This document shows positions 1 through 8,611 of a stretch of 64,000 nt of DNA, in pieces. A program made the position numbers and the translations under genes. The stretch covers positions 248,001 to 312,000 of the forward strand of contig NZ_BAAAFH010000003.1 in the NCBI RefSeq assembly GCF_039523435.1, read 5' to 3'. Origin of the DNA: Wandonia haliotis. GTDB taxonomy: Bacteria; Bacteroidota; Bacteroidia; Flavobacteriales_D; Crocinitomicaceae. Each line of letters begins with the position of its first letter. Within the stretch, counting starts at the first letter, position 1. The notes under the pieces were generated by a model, which had not been told where the DNA came from, searched no databases, and saw only the letters and a list, made by a program, of their open reading frames with translations.

Positions 1-2
1 AG

Positions 3-713
3 ACTTGTCAGGAGTTGTCAGGGTTGACAATTGCTACTACAGACGGAACGGACGAGTATTGTGAAGGATTTTCTACTGAAATCGTCGCGACATCTTCTTC
101 TACTTTGGATTACCAGTGGAATCTTGATCATTCGGAAATATCCGGAGCAACAGAAAGCTCTCTGGAGGCTGATACACCGGGAGCCTATTCGGTTTCTTTT
201 ACCAACACAGCTGAATCCTGTTCAGGAACAACAGCGGCATTGGATATTGAAGAATTGCCGGCTCCTGTTCCAACAATCACCAGTTCGGATGACGCACTTA
301 CAACAGAGGTGTTTACTGGGTATGAATGGTATTTTGAAGGAAGTGCGCTTCCCGATTCGGATCAGCAGATCTGGACACCTACAGAAAACGGAGATTATAC
401 CGTTGTAGTAACCGGAAGTAATGGATGTGAAGGAACTTCTGCGGTGTACACGGTAATGGGGCTATCCCTATCTGATTTTGAAAATCCTACATATACGGTT
501 GCTCCTAATCCGGCTAATGAGACGGTAACCATTTCAACACAGGCTGACTTTAATGTTGCGTTGTATGATGCGGGAGGAAACCTTGTACACAAAAGCGAAT
601 CACAGAATAAAGGAGCAAATATTGCTGTTTCCGGGTTATCTAATGGGGTGTATTATATACAGATCACATCAGAAACGGTATCGGAGACATTTAAATTAGT
701 CGTGCAACACTAA
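3..713 (+). CDS. C-terminal part of a T9SS-secreted surface protein (5' end outside window)
   Basis: The reading frame is open from the first bases of the window, so the true start lies upstream. The visible 236 residues hold two Ig/PKD-like repeats with the 'GxYxVxxTxxxxC' pattern (around residues 55-75 and 125-145). They end in a type A T9SS sorting domain: a 'PNPANETVTI' strand, then 'LYDAGGNLV', then 'LSNGVYYIQI', ending 'FKLVVQH'. Such C-terminal domains direct export through the T9SS and are cleaved at the cell surface. The protein is probably a large cell-surface or secreted adhesin-like protein, but the catalytic or binding part, if any, is not in view. A hairpin terminator follows. 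Confidence 0.85.
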   Translation, partial: TCQELSGLTIATTDGTDEYCEGFSTEIVATSSSTLDYQWNLDHSEISGATESSLEADTPGAYSVSFTNTAESCSGTTAALDIEELPAPVPTITSSDDALTTEVFTGYEWYFEGSALPDSDQQIWTPTENGDYTVVVTGSNGCEGTSAVYTVMGLSLSDFENPTYTVAPNPANETVTISTQADFNVALYDAGGNLVHKSESQNKGANIAVSGLSNGVYYIQITSETVSETFKLVVQH

Positions 714-741
714 GCCGACAATCTGAAAATAATCGTGACAA

Positions 742-779
742 AGCCTTCTGAGTAATCTGCTCGGAAGGCTTATTTTTTT
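742..779 (+). terminator. Intrinsic terminator after the T9SS gene
   Basis: An 11-bp stem (AGCCTTCTGAG pairing with CTCGGAAGGCT, one G-T pair) with an 7-nt loop is followed by a run of T. It sits 28 bases after the stop codon and separates this gene from the cbb3 operon. Confidence 0.85.
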
Positions 780-873
780 GATTAAAAACCAGATAGGAAA
801 TGAAACCGGAAATAAATTAACTTCCAATTTTTGAGTTAGTTATATTTTCGTATATTTCGTCATGACAAAATCA

Positions 874-885
874 TGACAAAAGTCA
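874..885. promoter_or_regulatory. FNR/CRP-like palindrome upstream of the cbb3 oxidase operon
   Basis: The sequence TGAC-AAAA-GTCA is a perfect 4+4 palindrome with a 4-bp spacer, 62 bp before the ccoS start. FNR/CRP-family sites have the form TTGAN6TCAA, and cbb3 oxidase genes are classic FNR targets in other bacteria. The link here is inference. A second TGAC half-site lies at 863-866. Confidence 0.4.
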
Positions 886-947
886 TTTTACTACCTGATG
901 CTTGTCACTTACTTTGCTCGTTGAAAGAACTTACTTTGCCGATAGAT

Positions 948-1136
948 ATGGGAATAATATACATGATGATAGCGGTTAGTTTACTCCTTGCAATAGTCTT
1001 CCTTGTGTCCTTTATATGGGCGACAAAGGACGGACAATTTGACGACGACTACGCTCCGGCTGTTCGCATACTTTTCGACGAAGAAACAAAACAGGAAAAA
1101 GACAAAAAACAAATAGATGGAAATCCAGAAGTTTAG
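948..1136 (+). CDS. ccoS: CcoS, cbb3 oxidase maturation protein
   Basis: This small 62-residue protein has one N-terminal membrane segment (residues 5-24) followed by 'FIWATKDGQFDD'. That matches the CcoS/FixS family signature of a helix followed by WxxKxGQFDD. CcoS is needed to insert heme b and copper into CcoN. The ATG at 948 is chosen because the family begins directly at the hydrophobic helix. An open frame extends back to 873 but lacks family resemblance and overlaps the regulatory palindrome. The 3' end overlaps ccoNO by 20 bases. The copper-pumping ATPase CcoI, often next to CcoS, is not in this cluster. Confidence 0.85.
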   Translation: MGIIYMMIAVSLLLAIVFLVSFIWATKDGQFDDDYAPAVRILFDEETKQEKDKKQIDGNPEV

Positions 1137-3306
1137 TTACGACAATGTGATCGTAAAGAAGTTCGCTTATGCGACTATTATTTGGGGAATCGTAGGAATG
1201 ACTGTCGGGCTTATAGCAGCTCTTCAGCTCGCTTTTCCACAGTTTTTTAACGACCACCTTTCGGTTAAATATATTTCCTTTGGTCGTATTCGTCCCTTGC
1301 ATACGAATGCTGTGATTTTCGCTTTCGTAGGAAACGCAATTTTCACGGGGGTTTATTATTCACTTCAACGTTTGTTGAAGGCCCGGATGTGGAGTGGTGC
1401 GCTTTCCAATATTAACTTCTGGGGGTGGCAGTTTATTATTGTCTGTGCTGCTATTACACTTCCTTTGGGATACACAACCTCAAAAGAGTACGCGGAACTG
1501 GAATGGTGGATCGACATCCTGATCACATTAATGTGGGTTGTATTCGGTCTCAACATGTTCATGACAATTATTAAGCGTCGTGTAAAGCACTTGTATGTAG
1601 CCATCTGGTTCTATATCGCAACGTTCGTAACAGTAGCAATGCTGCACATATTTAATTCATTTGAAATTCCGGTTTCATTTATGAAAAGTTACTCGTGGTA
1701 TGCCGGAGTACAGGATGCATTGGTACAGTGGTGGTATGGACATAATGCTGTGGCATTCTTCCTGACAACACCATTCCTGGGGTTGATGTATTACTTCGTT
1801 CCGAAAGCAGCAAACCGTCCGGTCTATTCATACCGTCTTTCAATTATTCACTTCTGGGCTTTGATCTTTATCTATATCTGGGCAGGACCTCACCATCTTT
1901 TGTACACAGCACTTCCTGATTGGGCACAGTCACTGGGCGTTGTTTTCTCTGTAATGTTGATCGCTCCGTCTTGGGGAGGAATGCTGAACGGACTGTTGAC
2001 ACTTCGCGGAGCCTGGGACAGAGTGCGTGATGATGTTACATTGAAATTCATGGTGGTGGCTCTTACCGCTTATGGTATGGCAACTTTTGAAGGACCACTG
2101 CTTTCCCTGAAGAACGTAAATATGATCGGTCACTATACTGATTGGATTATTGCACACGTACACGTTGGTGGACTGGGATGGAACGGAATGTTGACGTTCG
2201 GTATGTTGTACTGGTTGTATCCTAAATTATGGCAAACAAAATTGTATTCAAAATCGTTGGCAAACACGCACTTCTGGATTGCTACCCTGGGAATTATCCT
2301 GTATGCAATACCGATGTATGTGGCAGGTTTTATGCAAGGTTTGATGTGGAGACAATTTGCAGCTGATGGTACATTGATGTACAAAGACTTTTTGGAGACC
2401 GTTACTGAGTTGAAACCGTACTACATCTTACGTTCATTAGGAGGATTGTTGTACATCTCAGGAGTAGTTCTGATGGCATACAACCTTATCAAGACCGCTC
2501 GTTCAGGGTCATTCCTGAGAAACGAAGAGGCAGAAGCTCCGGCTTTGGCAAAATCTTCAGGAGGACGTAAAAAAGGAGAATACTGGCACAAGTCTATCGA
2601 ACGTAAACCAATTCGTATGTTGGTGATCAGTTTGATCGTGGTGGCCGTGGGAGGAATCATCGAGATTATACCGACCATTATTGTCAAAACCAATGTGCCG
2701 ACAATTTCAACTGTAAAACCTTATACTCCGCTTGAATTGGAAGGTAGAGATATCTATATACGGGAAGGATGTAATAACTGTCACTCACAGATGATACGTC
2801 CCCTTCGTTTCGAAACCGACCGCTACGGAGAATACTCAAAAGCAGGTGAGTTTGTATACGATCACCCATTCCTGTGGGGATCAAAACGTACCGGTCCTGA
2901 TTTGGCAAGAGAAGGAGGACTTCGTTCCAATCAGTGGCATTACAGTCACATGATTATGCCGAAAGAAGTTTCTGCAAACTCGATTATGCCGGCATATGCA
3001 TGGATGGCGGAAGACGATCTGGATATTTCATTGACAGAAAGAAAAATAACAGTGATGCGTCAATTGGGCGTTCCTTATCCGGAGGGATATGAGAAACAGG
3101 CAGTTGCCGACCTGAAAGTACAGGCACAGGAAATCGCAGCGGATATCGTTAACAATATGTCAAAGAATCCGACTCAGGAGAAAATTGATGATCTGGCGAA
3201 AAAGGATATTGTTGCTCTGATTGCTTATCTGCAACGATTGGGTACGGATATCAAAGCTGTAGAAGTTGAAGAAAATGTTGAACAGACAGCTCCGGCTGCC
3301 GAATAA
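1117..3306 (+). CDS. ccoNO: Fused CcoN/CcoO subunit of cbb3-type cytochrome c oxidase
   Basis: This 729-residue protein joins the catalytic heme-copper subunit I (about residues 1-465, 12 membrane helices) to the mono-heme cytochrome c subunit II (about 510-729). Subunit I shows the low-spin heme ligand in 'RPLHTNAV', the 'WWYGHNAVAFF' segment with a Cu-B histidine, the 'WAGPHH' Cu-B pair, and the 'HVHVGG' heme ligands. The CcoO part has one membrane helix and the heme c motif C552-N-N-C555-H556 followed by SQ. The NO fusion is common in Bacteroidota. The enzyme reduces O2 at low oxygen and pumps protons. The start overlaps ccoS, so the genes are co-transcribed. Confidence 0.95.
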   Translation: MEIQKFSYDNVIVKKFAYATIIWGIVGMTVGLIAALQLAFPQFFNDHLSVKYISFGRIRPLHTNAVIFAFVGNAIFTGVYYSLQRLLKARMWSGALSNINFWGWQFIIVCAAITLPLGYTTSKEYAELEWWIDILITLMWVVFGLNMFMTIIKRRVKHLYVAIWFYIATFVTVAMLHIFNSFEIPVSFMKSYSWYAGVQDALVQWWYGHNAVAFFLTTPFLGLMYYFVPKAANRPVYSYRLSIIHFWALIFIYIWAGPHHLLYTALPDWAQSLGVVFSVMLIAPSWGGMLNGLLTLRGAWDRVRDDVTLKFMVVALTAYGMATFEGPLLSLKNVNMIGHYTDWIIAHVHVGGLGWNGMLTFGMLYWLYPKLWQTKLYSKSLANTHFWIATLGIILYAIPMYVAGFMQGLMWRQFAADGTLMYKDFLETVTELKPYYILRSLGGLLYISGVVLMAYNLIKTARSGSFLRNEEAEAPALAKSSGGRKKGEYWHKSIERKPIRMLVISLIVVAVGGIIEIIPTIIVKTNVPTISTVKPYTPLELEGRDIYIREGCNNCHSQMIRPLRFETDRYGEYSKAGEFVYDHPFLWGSKRTGPDLAREGGLRSNQWHYSHMIMPKEVSANSIMPAYAWMAEDDLDISLTERKITVMRQLGVPYPEGYEKQAVADLKVQAQEIAADIVNNMSKNPTQEKIDDLAKKDIVALIAYLQRLGTDIKAVEVEENVEQTAPAAE

Positions 3307-3315
3307 CCAAAAGAG

Positions 3316-3483
3316 ATGTTAAAGTTTATAAAACATCACATGTCTACGATCGAGAACATTGAGATATTTCCAATCATCTCCCTGTCCATATTCGTAGGAT
3401 TCTTCGCGATACTTCTGTACCGTGTGATACGAATGAAAAAAAGTGAAATATCGGAAATTGAAAATATTCCCTTTGAGGATTAA
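3316..3483 (+). CDS. ccoQ: CcoQ-like small cbb3 oxidase subunit
   Basis: A 55-residue open frame starts with ATG nine bases after the ccoNO stop and ends 13 bases before the ccoP start. It encodes one membrane helix (residues 18-37) followed by a short charged tail 'RMKKSEISEIEN'. This is the size, topology and position of CcoQ/FixQ, which stabilises the oxidase complex. The sequence family itself is weakly conserved, so the call rests mainly on position and topology. The bases AAGAG just before the ATG may serve as a ribosome binding site. Confidence 0.75.
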   Translation: MLKFIKHHMSTIENIEIFPIISLSIFVGFFAILLYRVIRMKKSEISEIENIPFED

Positions 3484-3496
3484 AAACCGGAAGACA

Positions 3497-5005
3497 ATGA
3501 AAAAGCAAATGAAGAAATATATCCTTGGAGCATTGGTACTGGTCGCGTATGGGTTACAATTGCACGCACAGGACGGTAAAGAGTTATTTGAGACAGTATG
3601 TAGTACCTGTCATAAAATCAATGATAACTCGACAGGTCCAAAATTGAAAGGTGTACGTCAATTGTGGGCAGATGCAGAAGAATCTGATTTATTGTACGAA
3701 TGGGTGAGAAATCCGGCCGGATTGATAGAAAGCGGAAAAAGTAAGCGGGCAATTGTTGCTGAAGCATACAGCCCGACAAAAATGACGGCACAAAATCTTA
3801 CCAACGAACAGATCGATGCTGTTTTTGATTACGTAGAGAATTGGCAGCCTGAGCCTGAAGAACCAGAAATTGCGGGTGACGGACAGGTAGCTCCTACGAT
3901 TGTTCAGAATTACAAGGAAAATCAGAAAATGTTTTACTGGATGATTGGAGCCATGGTGGCATTGTTGATCGCAATTATTGTAATGGCTTCTTCTATTCAA
4001 TCGTTCATGAAGTCTGACTATTTCAAAAAGCGAATGAAAGACGCTTATGACCGTCAACATGGGGGAGGTGCACAAAAACTAACCATGCTTGCTTTAATTG
4101 TCGGGGCATTGTCTTTCCCTGCTGCTTCTATGGCACAGTCAATGGATATAGGAGCCGATGAGGTTCTCTTCAAAATAACAACCAGTGACCTTTATCTTGT
4201 AGGAGCAATCAATATCGTATTACTGTTTGTGTTGATTTATCAGGCGCGTCTTTTCCGGTCACTGTACCGAATGACACTAACTCCGGAACAGCAAAAATCC
4301 GTTGAAAGTGAAGGAATCACAGCTAAGAAGATCAATAAAATCCTTACGGATGCTGTGGATATCGAAGATGAGCAGTCTATCCTGCTGGATCACGAATATG
4401 ACGGAATTCAGGAGTTGGATAACAACTTACCACCATGGTGGGTTTGGGGATTCTATGCTTCGATTGTGTTTGCGGTGATTTACCTGTTTAACTATCACAT
4501 CCTAAAAACGGCTGACTTACAGGTGGCTGAATACGAGAAAGAAGTAGCTCAGGCAGAGATTGAAATTGCTGAATACCGAGCTAAGATGGCAATGAATGTG
4601 GATGAGTTCAATGTAACGTTACTTACAGATGAATCTGCTTTAGCAACTGGTAAAACATTGTTTACGAAAAATTGTCAGAGTTGTCACATGGAAGATGGAC
4701 GGGGAGATATCGGACCGAACCTGACGGATGATTATTGGATTTACACCAATGATATTGCAACCGTGTTTAAAACGGTAAAATACGGTACGCCGAACGGAAT
4801 GCCGGATCATGAAAAGAAACTTAACCCTATAGAGTTACAACAGGTAGCCTCTTATGTATTATCTTTAGAGTATGTAGCAGGTAAAGAACCTGAAGGGGAA
4901 TTAATGAAGAAACAGGAAGTTGAAGAGACAACTCCTGATGAAACTGAAAATTCATCAGAAGAAGAATCCGTTGATGAGGAATCTGGTGATTCAACAGAAG
5001 AATAA
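3497..5005 (+). CDS. ccoP: CcoP-like subunit with an extra N-terminal cytochrome c domain
   Basis: The protein has 502 residues from the ATG at 3497, where a signal peptide begins (residues 1-24, ending 'LHAQ'); a longer frame back to 3443 overlaps ccoQ and is less likely. Order: cytochrome c domain with C35-S-T-C38-H39; membrane helix near 145-167; a second hydrophobic stretch resembling an internal signal peptide ('FPAASMAQS', near 200-213); a helix near 230-250; the CcoP N-terminal helix starting 'LPPWWVWGF'; and a C-terminal cytochrome c domain with C393-Q-S-C396-H397. Usual CcoP proteins carry their heme c groups only after the PWWVW helix. Here one heme site precedes it, so this looks like a fusion of a separate c-type cytochrome to CcoP. 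An acidic tail of Glu-rich sequence ends the protein. Confidence 0.85.
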   Translation: MKKQMKKYILGALVLVAYGLQLHAQDGKELFETVCSTCHKINDNSTGPKLKGVRQLWADAEESDLLYEWVRNPAGLIESGKSKRAIVAEAYSPTKMTAQNLTNEQIDAVFDYVENWQPEPEEPEIAGDGQVAPTIVQNYKENQKMFYWMIGAMVALLIAIIVMASSIQSFMKSDYFKKRMKDAYDRQHGGGAQKLTMLALIVGALSFPAASMAQSMDIGADEVLFKITTSDLYLVGAINIVLLFVLIYQARLFRSLYRMTLTPEQQKSVESEGITAKKINKILTDAVDIEDEQSILLDHEYDGIQELDNNLPPWWVWGFYASIVFAVIYLFNYHILKTADLQVAEYEKEVAQAEIEIAEYRAKMAMNVDEFNVTLLTDESALATGKTLFTKNCQSCHMEDGRGDIGPNLTDDYWIYTNDIATVFKTVKYGTPNGMPDHEKKLNPIELQQVASYVLSLEYVAGKEPEGELMKKQEVEETTPDETENSSEEESVDEESGDSTEE

Positions 5006-5008
5006 TCA

Positions 5009-5042
5009 AAAAAAGCCTCATCAGAAATGATGGGGCTTTTTT
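5009..5042 (+). terminator. Hairpin terminator after ccoP
   Basis: A 15-bp stem flanked by A and T runs encloses a GAAA tetraloop, starting 3 bases after the ccoP stop. It likely reduces, rather than abolishes, read-through into ccoG. Confidence 0.85.
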
Positions 5043-5119
5043 AAAGTTTGTGATTGTGACTAAAGTCGCAGAATAACACGAAGAGAGTAAATAATTTTCC
5101 ACTAGTAAATGCCACAAAC

Positions 5120-6514
5120 ATGGAAGAACAGGAAACGTACAGAGATAAAATCGCTACAGTTGATGAGAAGGGAAAACGGATCTGGATTTTTCCTAAAAAA
5201 CCATCCGGGAAGTTCTATGACTACCGGAAATGGGTAAGTTATTTATTGTTGGTATTCCTGTTTGCCGGTCCGCACATTAAGATCGGTGGAGAGCCGATGC
5301 TTATGTTCAATGTTATTGAGCGAAAGTTTGTCATATTCGGACAGGTTTTCTGGCCACAGGATTTTTACATTTTTGCTATCGCCCTGGTGCTCATGGTGGT
5401 TTTTATCGTCCTGTTTACTGTTATCTACGGTCGTTTATTCTGTGGATGGGTCTGCCCCCAGACGATTTTTATGGAAATGGTTTTTCGGAGAATTGAATAT
5501 TGGATTGAAGGTGACTGGACACATCAGAAAAAACTTGATCAGATGCCCTGGAATGGGGAAAAGATCCGAAAGAGAATCCTGAAGCATGCTATATTCTGGG
5601 GAATTTCATTCCTGATTGCCAATACGTTTCTGGCTTACATAATCGGGGCGGATGCCTTGTGGGAAATTCAGACAGCGAACCCAATGGAACATCTGGGAGG
5701 GTTAATCGCTCTGATTATTTTCACCACAGTGTTTTATGCCGTTTTTGCACGGTTACGGGAGCAGGTTTGTACAACGATATGTCCCTACGGACGACTACAG
5801 GGAGTTTTGCTGGACCGCAATTCAATAGTAATTACGTATGATCACGTACGAGGAGAAGAGCGGGGAAAATTCAGAAAAAATGAAGATCGAAAAGAGTCTG
5901 GAAAAGGAGATTGTATTGATTGTGGTCAATGTGTAAACGTCTGTCCTACAGGTATCGATATCCGAAACGGGACGCAACTAGAGTGTGTCAATTGTACTGC
6001 TTGTATAGATGCCTGCGACCACATGATGGAGTCCGTAGGACTGGAAAAAGGATTAATTCGCTACGATAGTGAGAATGGAGTGAATACGGGAACCCGATTC
6101 AGATGGACGAGACGAATTAAAGCGTATACGGCTGTATTGGCGCTTCTTTTAGCAGTTTTGGTTGTACTTGTTGTGACACGTACAGATTTTGATGCAACAA
6201 TTCTGCGACAGCGGGGGGCGACTTATCAGGAGTTACAGGATGGACGTATTAGTAATATTTACGAGATTGACCTGTCCAATAAAACGAAAAAGGAATATAC
6301 GGTGGAACTGCGTATCCTGGAAGGAAAAGGAGAGATAGAAGCGGTCGTCAAAGACATGGTGCTTTTACCTGAAAAACACATGCGTGAACGATTTCTGATT
6401 AAAATGGATCAGGATGACGTGAAGAAAGGAAAGAATGAGCTTATTATCGGAATATACGGAAACGGAGAACTGATTACGAAAGCAAGAACAACATTTATCG
6501 GACCATTATTGTAA
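5120..6514 (+). CDS. ccoG: CcoG, cbb3 oxidase accessory iron-sulfur protein
   Basis: This 464-residue membrane protein matches the CcoG/FixG (RdxA) family. It has membrane helices near 40-60, 85-110, 155-175 and 190-215, conserved Cys-Pro motifs 'CGWVCPQ' and 'CTTICPYG', then two 4Fe-4S clusters: C265-x2-C268-x2-C271-x3-C275-P and C289-x2-C292-x2-C295-x3-C299. A fifth helix near 335-355 leads to a periplasmic Ig-like C-terminal domain. CcoG is linked to reduction of Cu(II) for cbb3 assembly in other bacteria. It is followed by ccoH after 4 bases, an evident operon. Confidence 0.93.
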   Translation: MEEQETYRDKIATVDEKGKRIWIFPKKPSGKFYDYRKWVSYLLLVFLFAGPHIKIGGEPMLMFNVIERKFVIFGQVFWPQDFYIFAIALVLMVVFIVLFTVIYGRLFCGWVCPQTIFMEMVFRRIEYWIEGDWTHQKKLDQMPWNGEKIRKRILKHAIFWGISFLIANTFLAYIIGADALWEIQTANPMEHLGGLIALIIFTTVFYAVFARLREQVCTTICPYGRLQGVLLDRNSIVITYDHVRGEERGKFRKNEDRKESGKGDCIDCGQCVNVCPTGIDIRNGTQLECVNCTACIDACDHMMESVGLEKGLIRYDSENGVNTGTRFRWTRRIKAYTAVLALLLAVLVVLVVTRTDFDATILRQRGATYQELQDGRISNIYEIDLSNKTKKEYTVELRILEGKGEIEAVVKDMVLLPEKHMRERFLIKMDQDDVKKGKNELIIGIYGNGELITKARTTFIGPLL

Positions 6515-6518
6515 AAAG

Positions 6519-6947
6519 ATGAACTGGGGAAAAGGAATAACCATTGCGATTATAGCATTCATGACATTTATCGTTGTACTGATTGTCAACCTGATGTCAA
6601 AGAATGTGGATTTAGAGTATGAAGATTATTATATGAGAGAAGTTTCGTATTCGGACAGAATTACGGCAGAATCAAACGGATTACCTTTTGTAAGAACAAC
6701 ACGGGTTCAATTTACGGAGGATGCGTTGGTAATTTTATTACCGGATGACTTTCCGGCAGTTGATTCCGGTCTGGTGCATTTTTACAGACCGGATAATGCC
6801 GGAGCAGATGTGCGAATGGAACTTACCAATGAGAAAGAACAATTCTTTCCGATCAAATTATTTAAATCGGGAAGATATGAGATCAGAATGGAGTGGACTG
6901 GAGACGGGAAGCCGTATTTCCTGAAAAAAACCGTATTTGTTCAGTAG
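6519..6947 (+). CDS. ccoH: CcoH/FixH family cbb3 assembly protein
   Basis: This protein has 142 residues with one N-terminal membrane helix (5-25) and the family-typical 'NLMSKNVDLEYEDYY' just outside the membrane, followed by an Ig-like periplasmic domain. FixH/CcoH helps assemble or stabilise the cbb3 oxidase. The start is 4 bases after ccoG and the stop is 2 bases before the next ATG, so ccoG, ccoH and the SafE-like gene are translationally close. Confidence 0.88.
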   Translation: MNWGKGITIAIIAFMTFIVVLIVNLMSKNVDLEYEDYYMREVSYSDRITAESNGLPFVRTTRVQFTEDALVILLPDDFPAVDSGLVHFYRPDNAGADVRMELTNEKEQFFPIKLFKSGRYEIRMEWTGDGKPYFLKKTVFVQ

Positions 6948-6949
6948 TT

Positions 6950-7699
6950 ATGGAAACATTAATAGGAGTTGCTGTTTTATTGGGGTTGGGGTCGAGTTTA
7001 CATTGCCTTGGAATGTGTGGACCGATAGCTTTTGTGTTACCGCTGAACCGAAGTAGTTTTGGCACCAAAATTTCCGGAACCCTAGCGTACAATTTAGGAC
7101 GTGTCGTTACGTATGCGATCCTGGGAGCTGTTTTTGGTTTTATAGGAAAGAGTTTTGAATTGATGGGCATTTTGCAAATTATGTCTGTGGTATTCGGTGC
7201 TTTGATAATTCTGGCAGTTATTTTTCCCCGGCTGATAACGCGTTTAGCTCCGGTTAATCGGGGGTATCTCAGATTCAATAACTTCATTCAAAAGAAGCTG
7301 GGATATTTTCTCAAAAACAAGTCGGCTTCAGCTCTGTTTACCATAGGTCTACTGAACGGATTATTACCTTGTGGTATGGTGTATATGGCGTTGATGGGAT
7401 CGTTGGTATACGGTTCAGTTTCCGAAGGTGTTTTATTCATGGTTTTCTTTGGATTAGGAACGATTCCGGCAATGGGTACAGCAACCTATTTTTCAAATGC
7501 AATATCGTCAGGTTTGCGGAAGAAATTTCAGAAAGCTGTCCCATACGTAATGGTCGTTTTCGGTGCTTTAATTATTATCCGTGGTCTTAATTTGAACATT
7601 CCCTATTTATCCCCTCAGGTAAAGATGAATGCAGAAAAAGAAGTAACTATGAGTTGCTGCTCAAAAGCAAAGACCTGTGATGTTCAGGCAGAGGAGTAA
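6950..7699 (+). CDS. TauE/SafE (DsbD_2-like) membrane protein of the cbb3 cluster, with a cysteine-rich tail
   Basis: This is a 249-residue polytopic membrane protein with about six helices. It shows the family motifs 'LHCLGMCGPIAF' (residues 16-30) and 'GLLPCGMVYMAL', the Cys-bearing helices of the cytochrome-biogenesis/SafE-like (UreH/DsbD_2) group. These genes sit next to cbb3 genes in many bacteria and are thought to move copper or reducing power. The ATG at 6950 directly follows the ccoH stop; the open frame back to 6893 overlaps ccoH and adds no family sequence. The C-terminus 'SCCSKAKTCD' has three cysteines that could bind copper; this is inference. Confidence 0.82.
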   Translation: METLIGVAVLLGLGSSLHCLGMCGPIAFVLPLNRSSFGTKISGTLAYNLGRVVTYAILGAVFGFIGKSFELMGILQIMSVVFGALIILAVIFPRLITRLAPVNRGYLRFNNFIQKKLGYFLKNKSASALFTIGLLNGLLPCGMVYMALMGSLVYGSVSEGVLFMVFFGLGTIPAMGTATYFSNAISSGLRKKFQKAVPYVMVVFGALIIIRGLNLNIPYLSPQVKMNAEKEVTMSCCSKAKTCDVQAEE

Positions 7700-7819
7700 G
7701 GTAAAGCCTCTCGTATTTTAGTTAGTAGTTTTCATCTTTGTTTAAGTATAAACGTAAACAAAAAAGCCCACTAATTAAGAAAATTGCTAATTATAATAAG
7801 TGTTGTACCCGAGTGTATC

Positions 7820-7982
7820 TTATCTCTTTAATTTATTATTAAAGCCCATTCTCTCATGCAGGATTCGCACGACCTCAATTGTGCTTTTATCTGTTTCCTG
7901 ATAAAAATAATAGGCCTCAATGTTTTTTGCCCTTTCAGTTCCGGACATTTGTCAAAATTTATTTCCCATCATTTTAAGAGAG
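7820..7982 (-). pseudogene. Decayed RelE/ParE-type toxin fragment
   Basis: The minus strand encodes 'EAYYFYQETDKSTIEVVRILHERM' in pieces: the 42-residue frame 7820-7948 ends with the 'IEVVRILHERM' pattern typical of the C-terminal strand of RelE/ParE toxins. An in-frame stop precedes it, and the sequence just upstream reads 'DKCPEL' only in another frame. So this is the 3' half of a toxin gene broken by a frameshift. No antitoxin is visible beside it. Confidence 0.5.
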
Positions 7983-8049
7983 CAAATTACAGTGAATTCC
8001 TTATCGAAATTTAGCCGCAATGAGCTATACACATATTGTGCAACGGGTT

Positions 8050-8601
8050 TTATATTCTACTTAATAGGAATCCGCTAATTATAAAAATCAAGGATGTTAA
8101 AACAAATGGTTTTTTGCTTTTATAAATGTCGGAAATTAAATTCCAGCAATACATATAGATGAAAATAGGAACCATAAAACCCAAATAAGGAAAGTCGTTT
8201 TCAATTGAAATGTCCGTTTCGCCAATCACCCAAATCATTCTTATTAGGAAGAGTAGTGTTCCAAAAAAAATCCACATGGAGTTTGTCTGTGCAAATCGCA
8301 ACTTTGTAGTTTTTCTTTTTATTCTGGCAAACGGTCTGCTCATCCAGAGATAGGTTGTAAAGCAAAAGGCGAAGGCAACTGAAGTAAACCCGATTAAAGT
8401 CAGATAATAAAATGTGAGTTCATAATCAATAACTCTATTCCAACTTGACTCAGCTACAACAGTCCTAAATTCAGCTATTTTTGAAATTTGCCGAAATAAT
8501 GTGTTGAAAGTAAAACTGAATCCAATTCCAATTGCAACACCGCTATAAAATTGGAATTTTCCAATTTCGTTAACTGTAAAGTCAGATTTGATATTTTTCA
8601 A
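8050..8601 (-). CDS. Hypothetical membrane protein, 183 residues
   Basis: I do not recognise the family. The protein has about five hydrophobic segments (near 17-38, 65-88, 108-128, 141-157 and 163-181), Lys/Arg-rich loops ('RIKRKTTKLR') and no conserved catalytic motif that I can see. It stands alone on the minus strand between two gene remnants, in DNA richer in A and T than the flanking cbb3 and katG genes. The stop is preceded by a spaced, repeat-like stretch at 8018-8044. It is probably an accessory gene acquired by transfer. Confidence 0.6.
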   Translation of the reverse strand: MKNIKSDFTVNEIGKFQFYSGVAIGIGFSFTFNTLFRQISKIAEFRTVVAESSWNRVIDYELTFYYLTLIGFTSVAFAFCFTTYLWMSRPFARIKRKTTKLRFAQTNSMWIFFGTLLFLIRMIWVIGETDISIENDFPYLGFMVPIFIYMYCWNLISDIYKSKKPFVLTSLIFIISGFLLSRI

Positions 8602-8611
8602 TTCAGCGTTA

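Noticed and set aside
3443..3496. Longer N-terminus for the CcoP-like gene
   Set aside because: The 18 extra codons overlap the ccoQ frame and precede a signal peptide that starts exactly at 3497, so they are not part of the protein.
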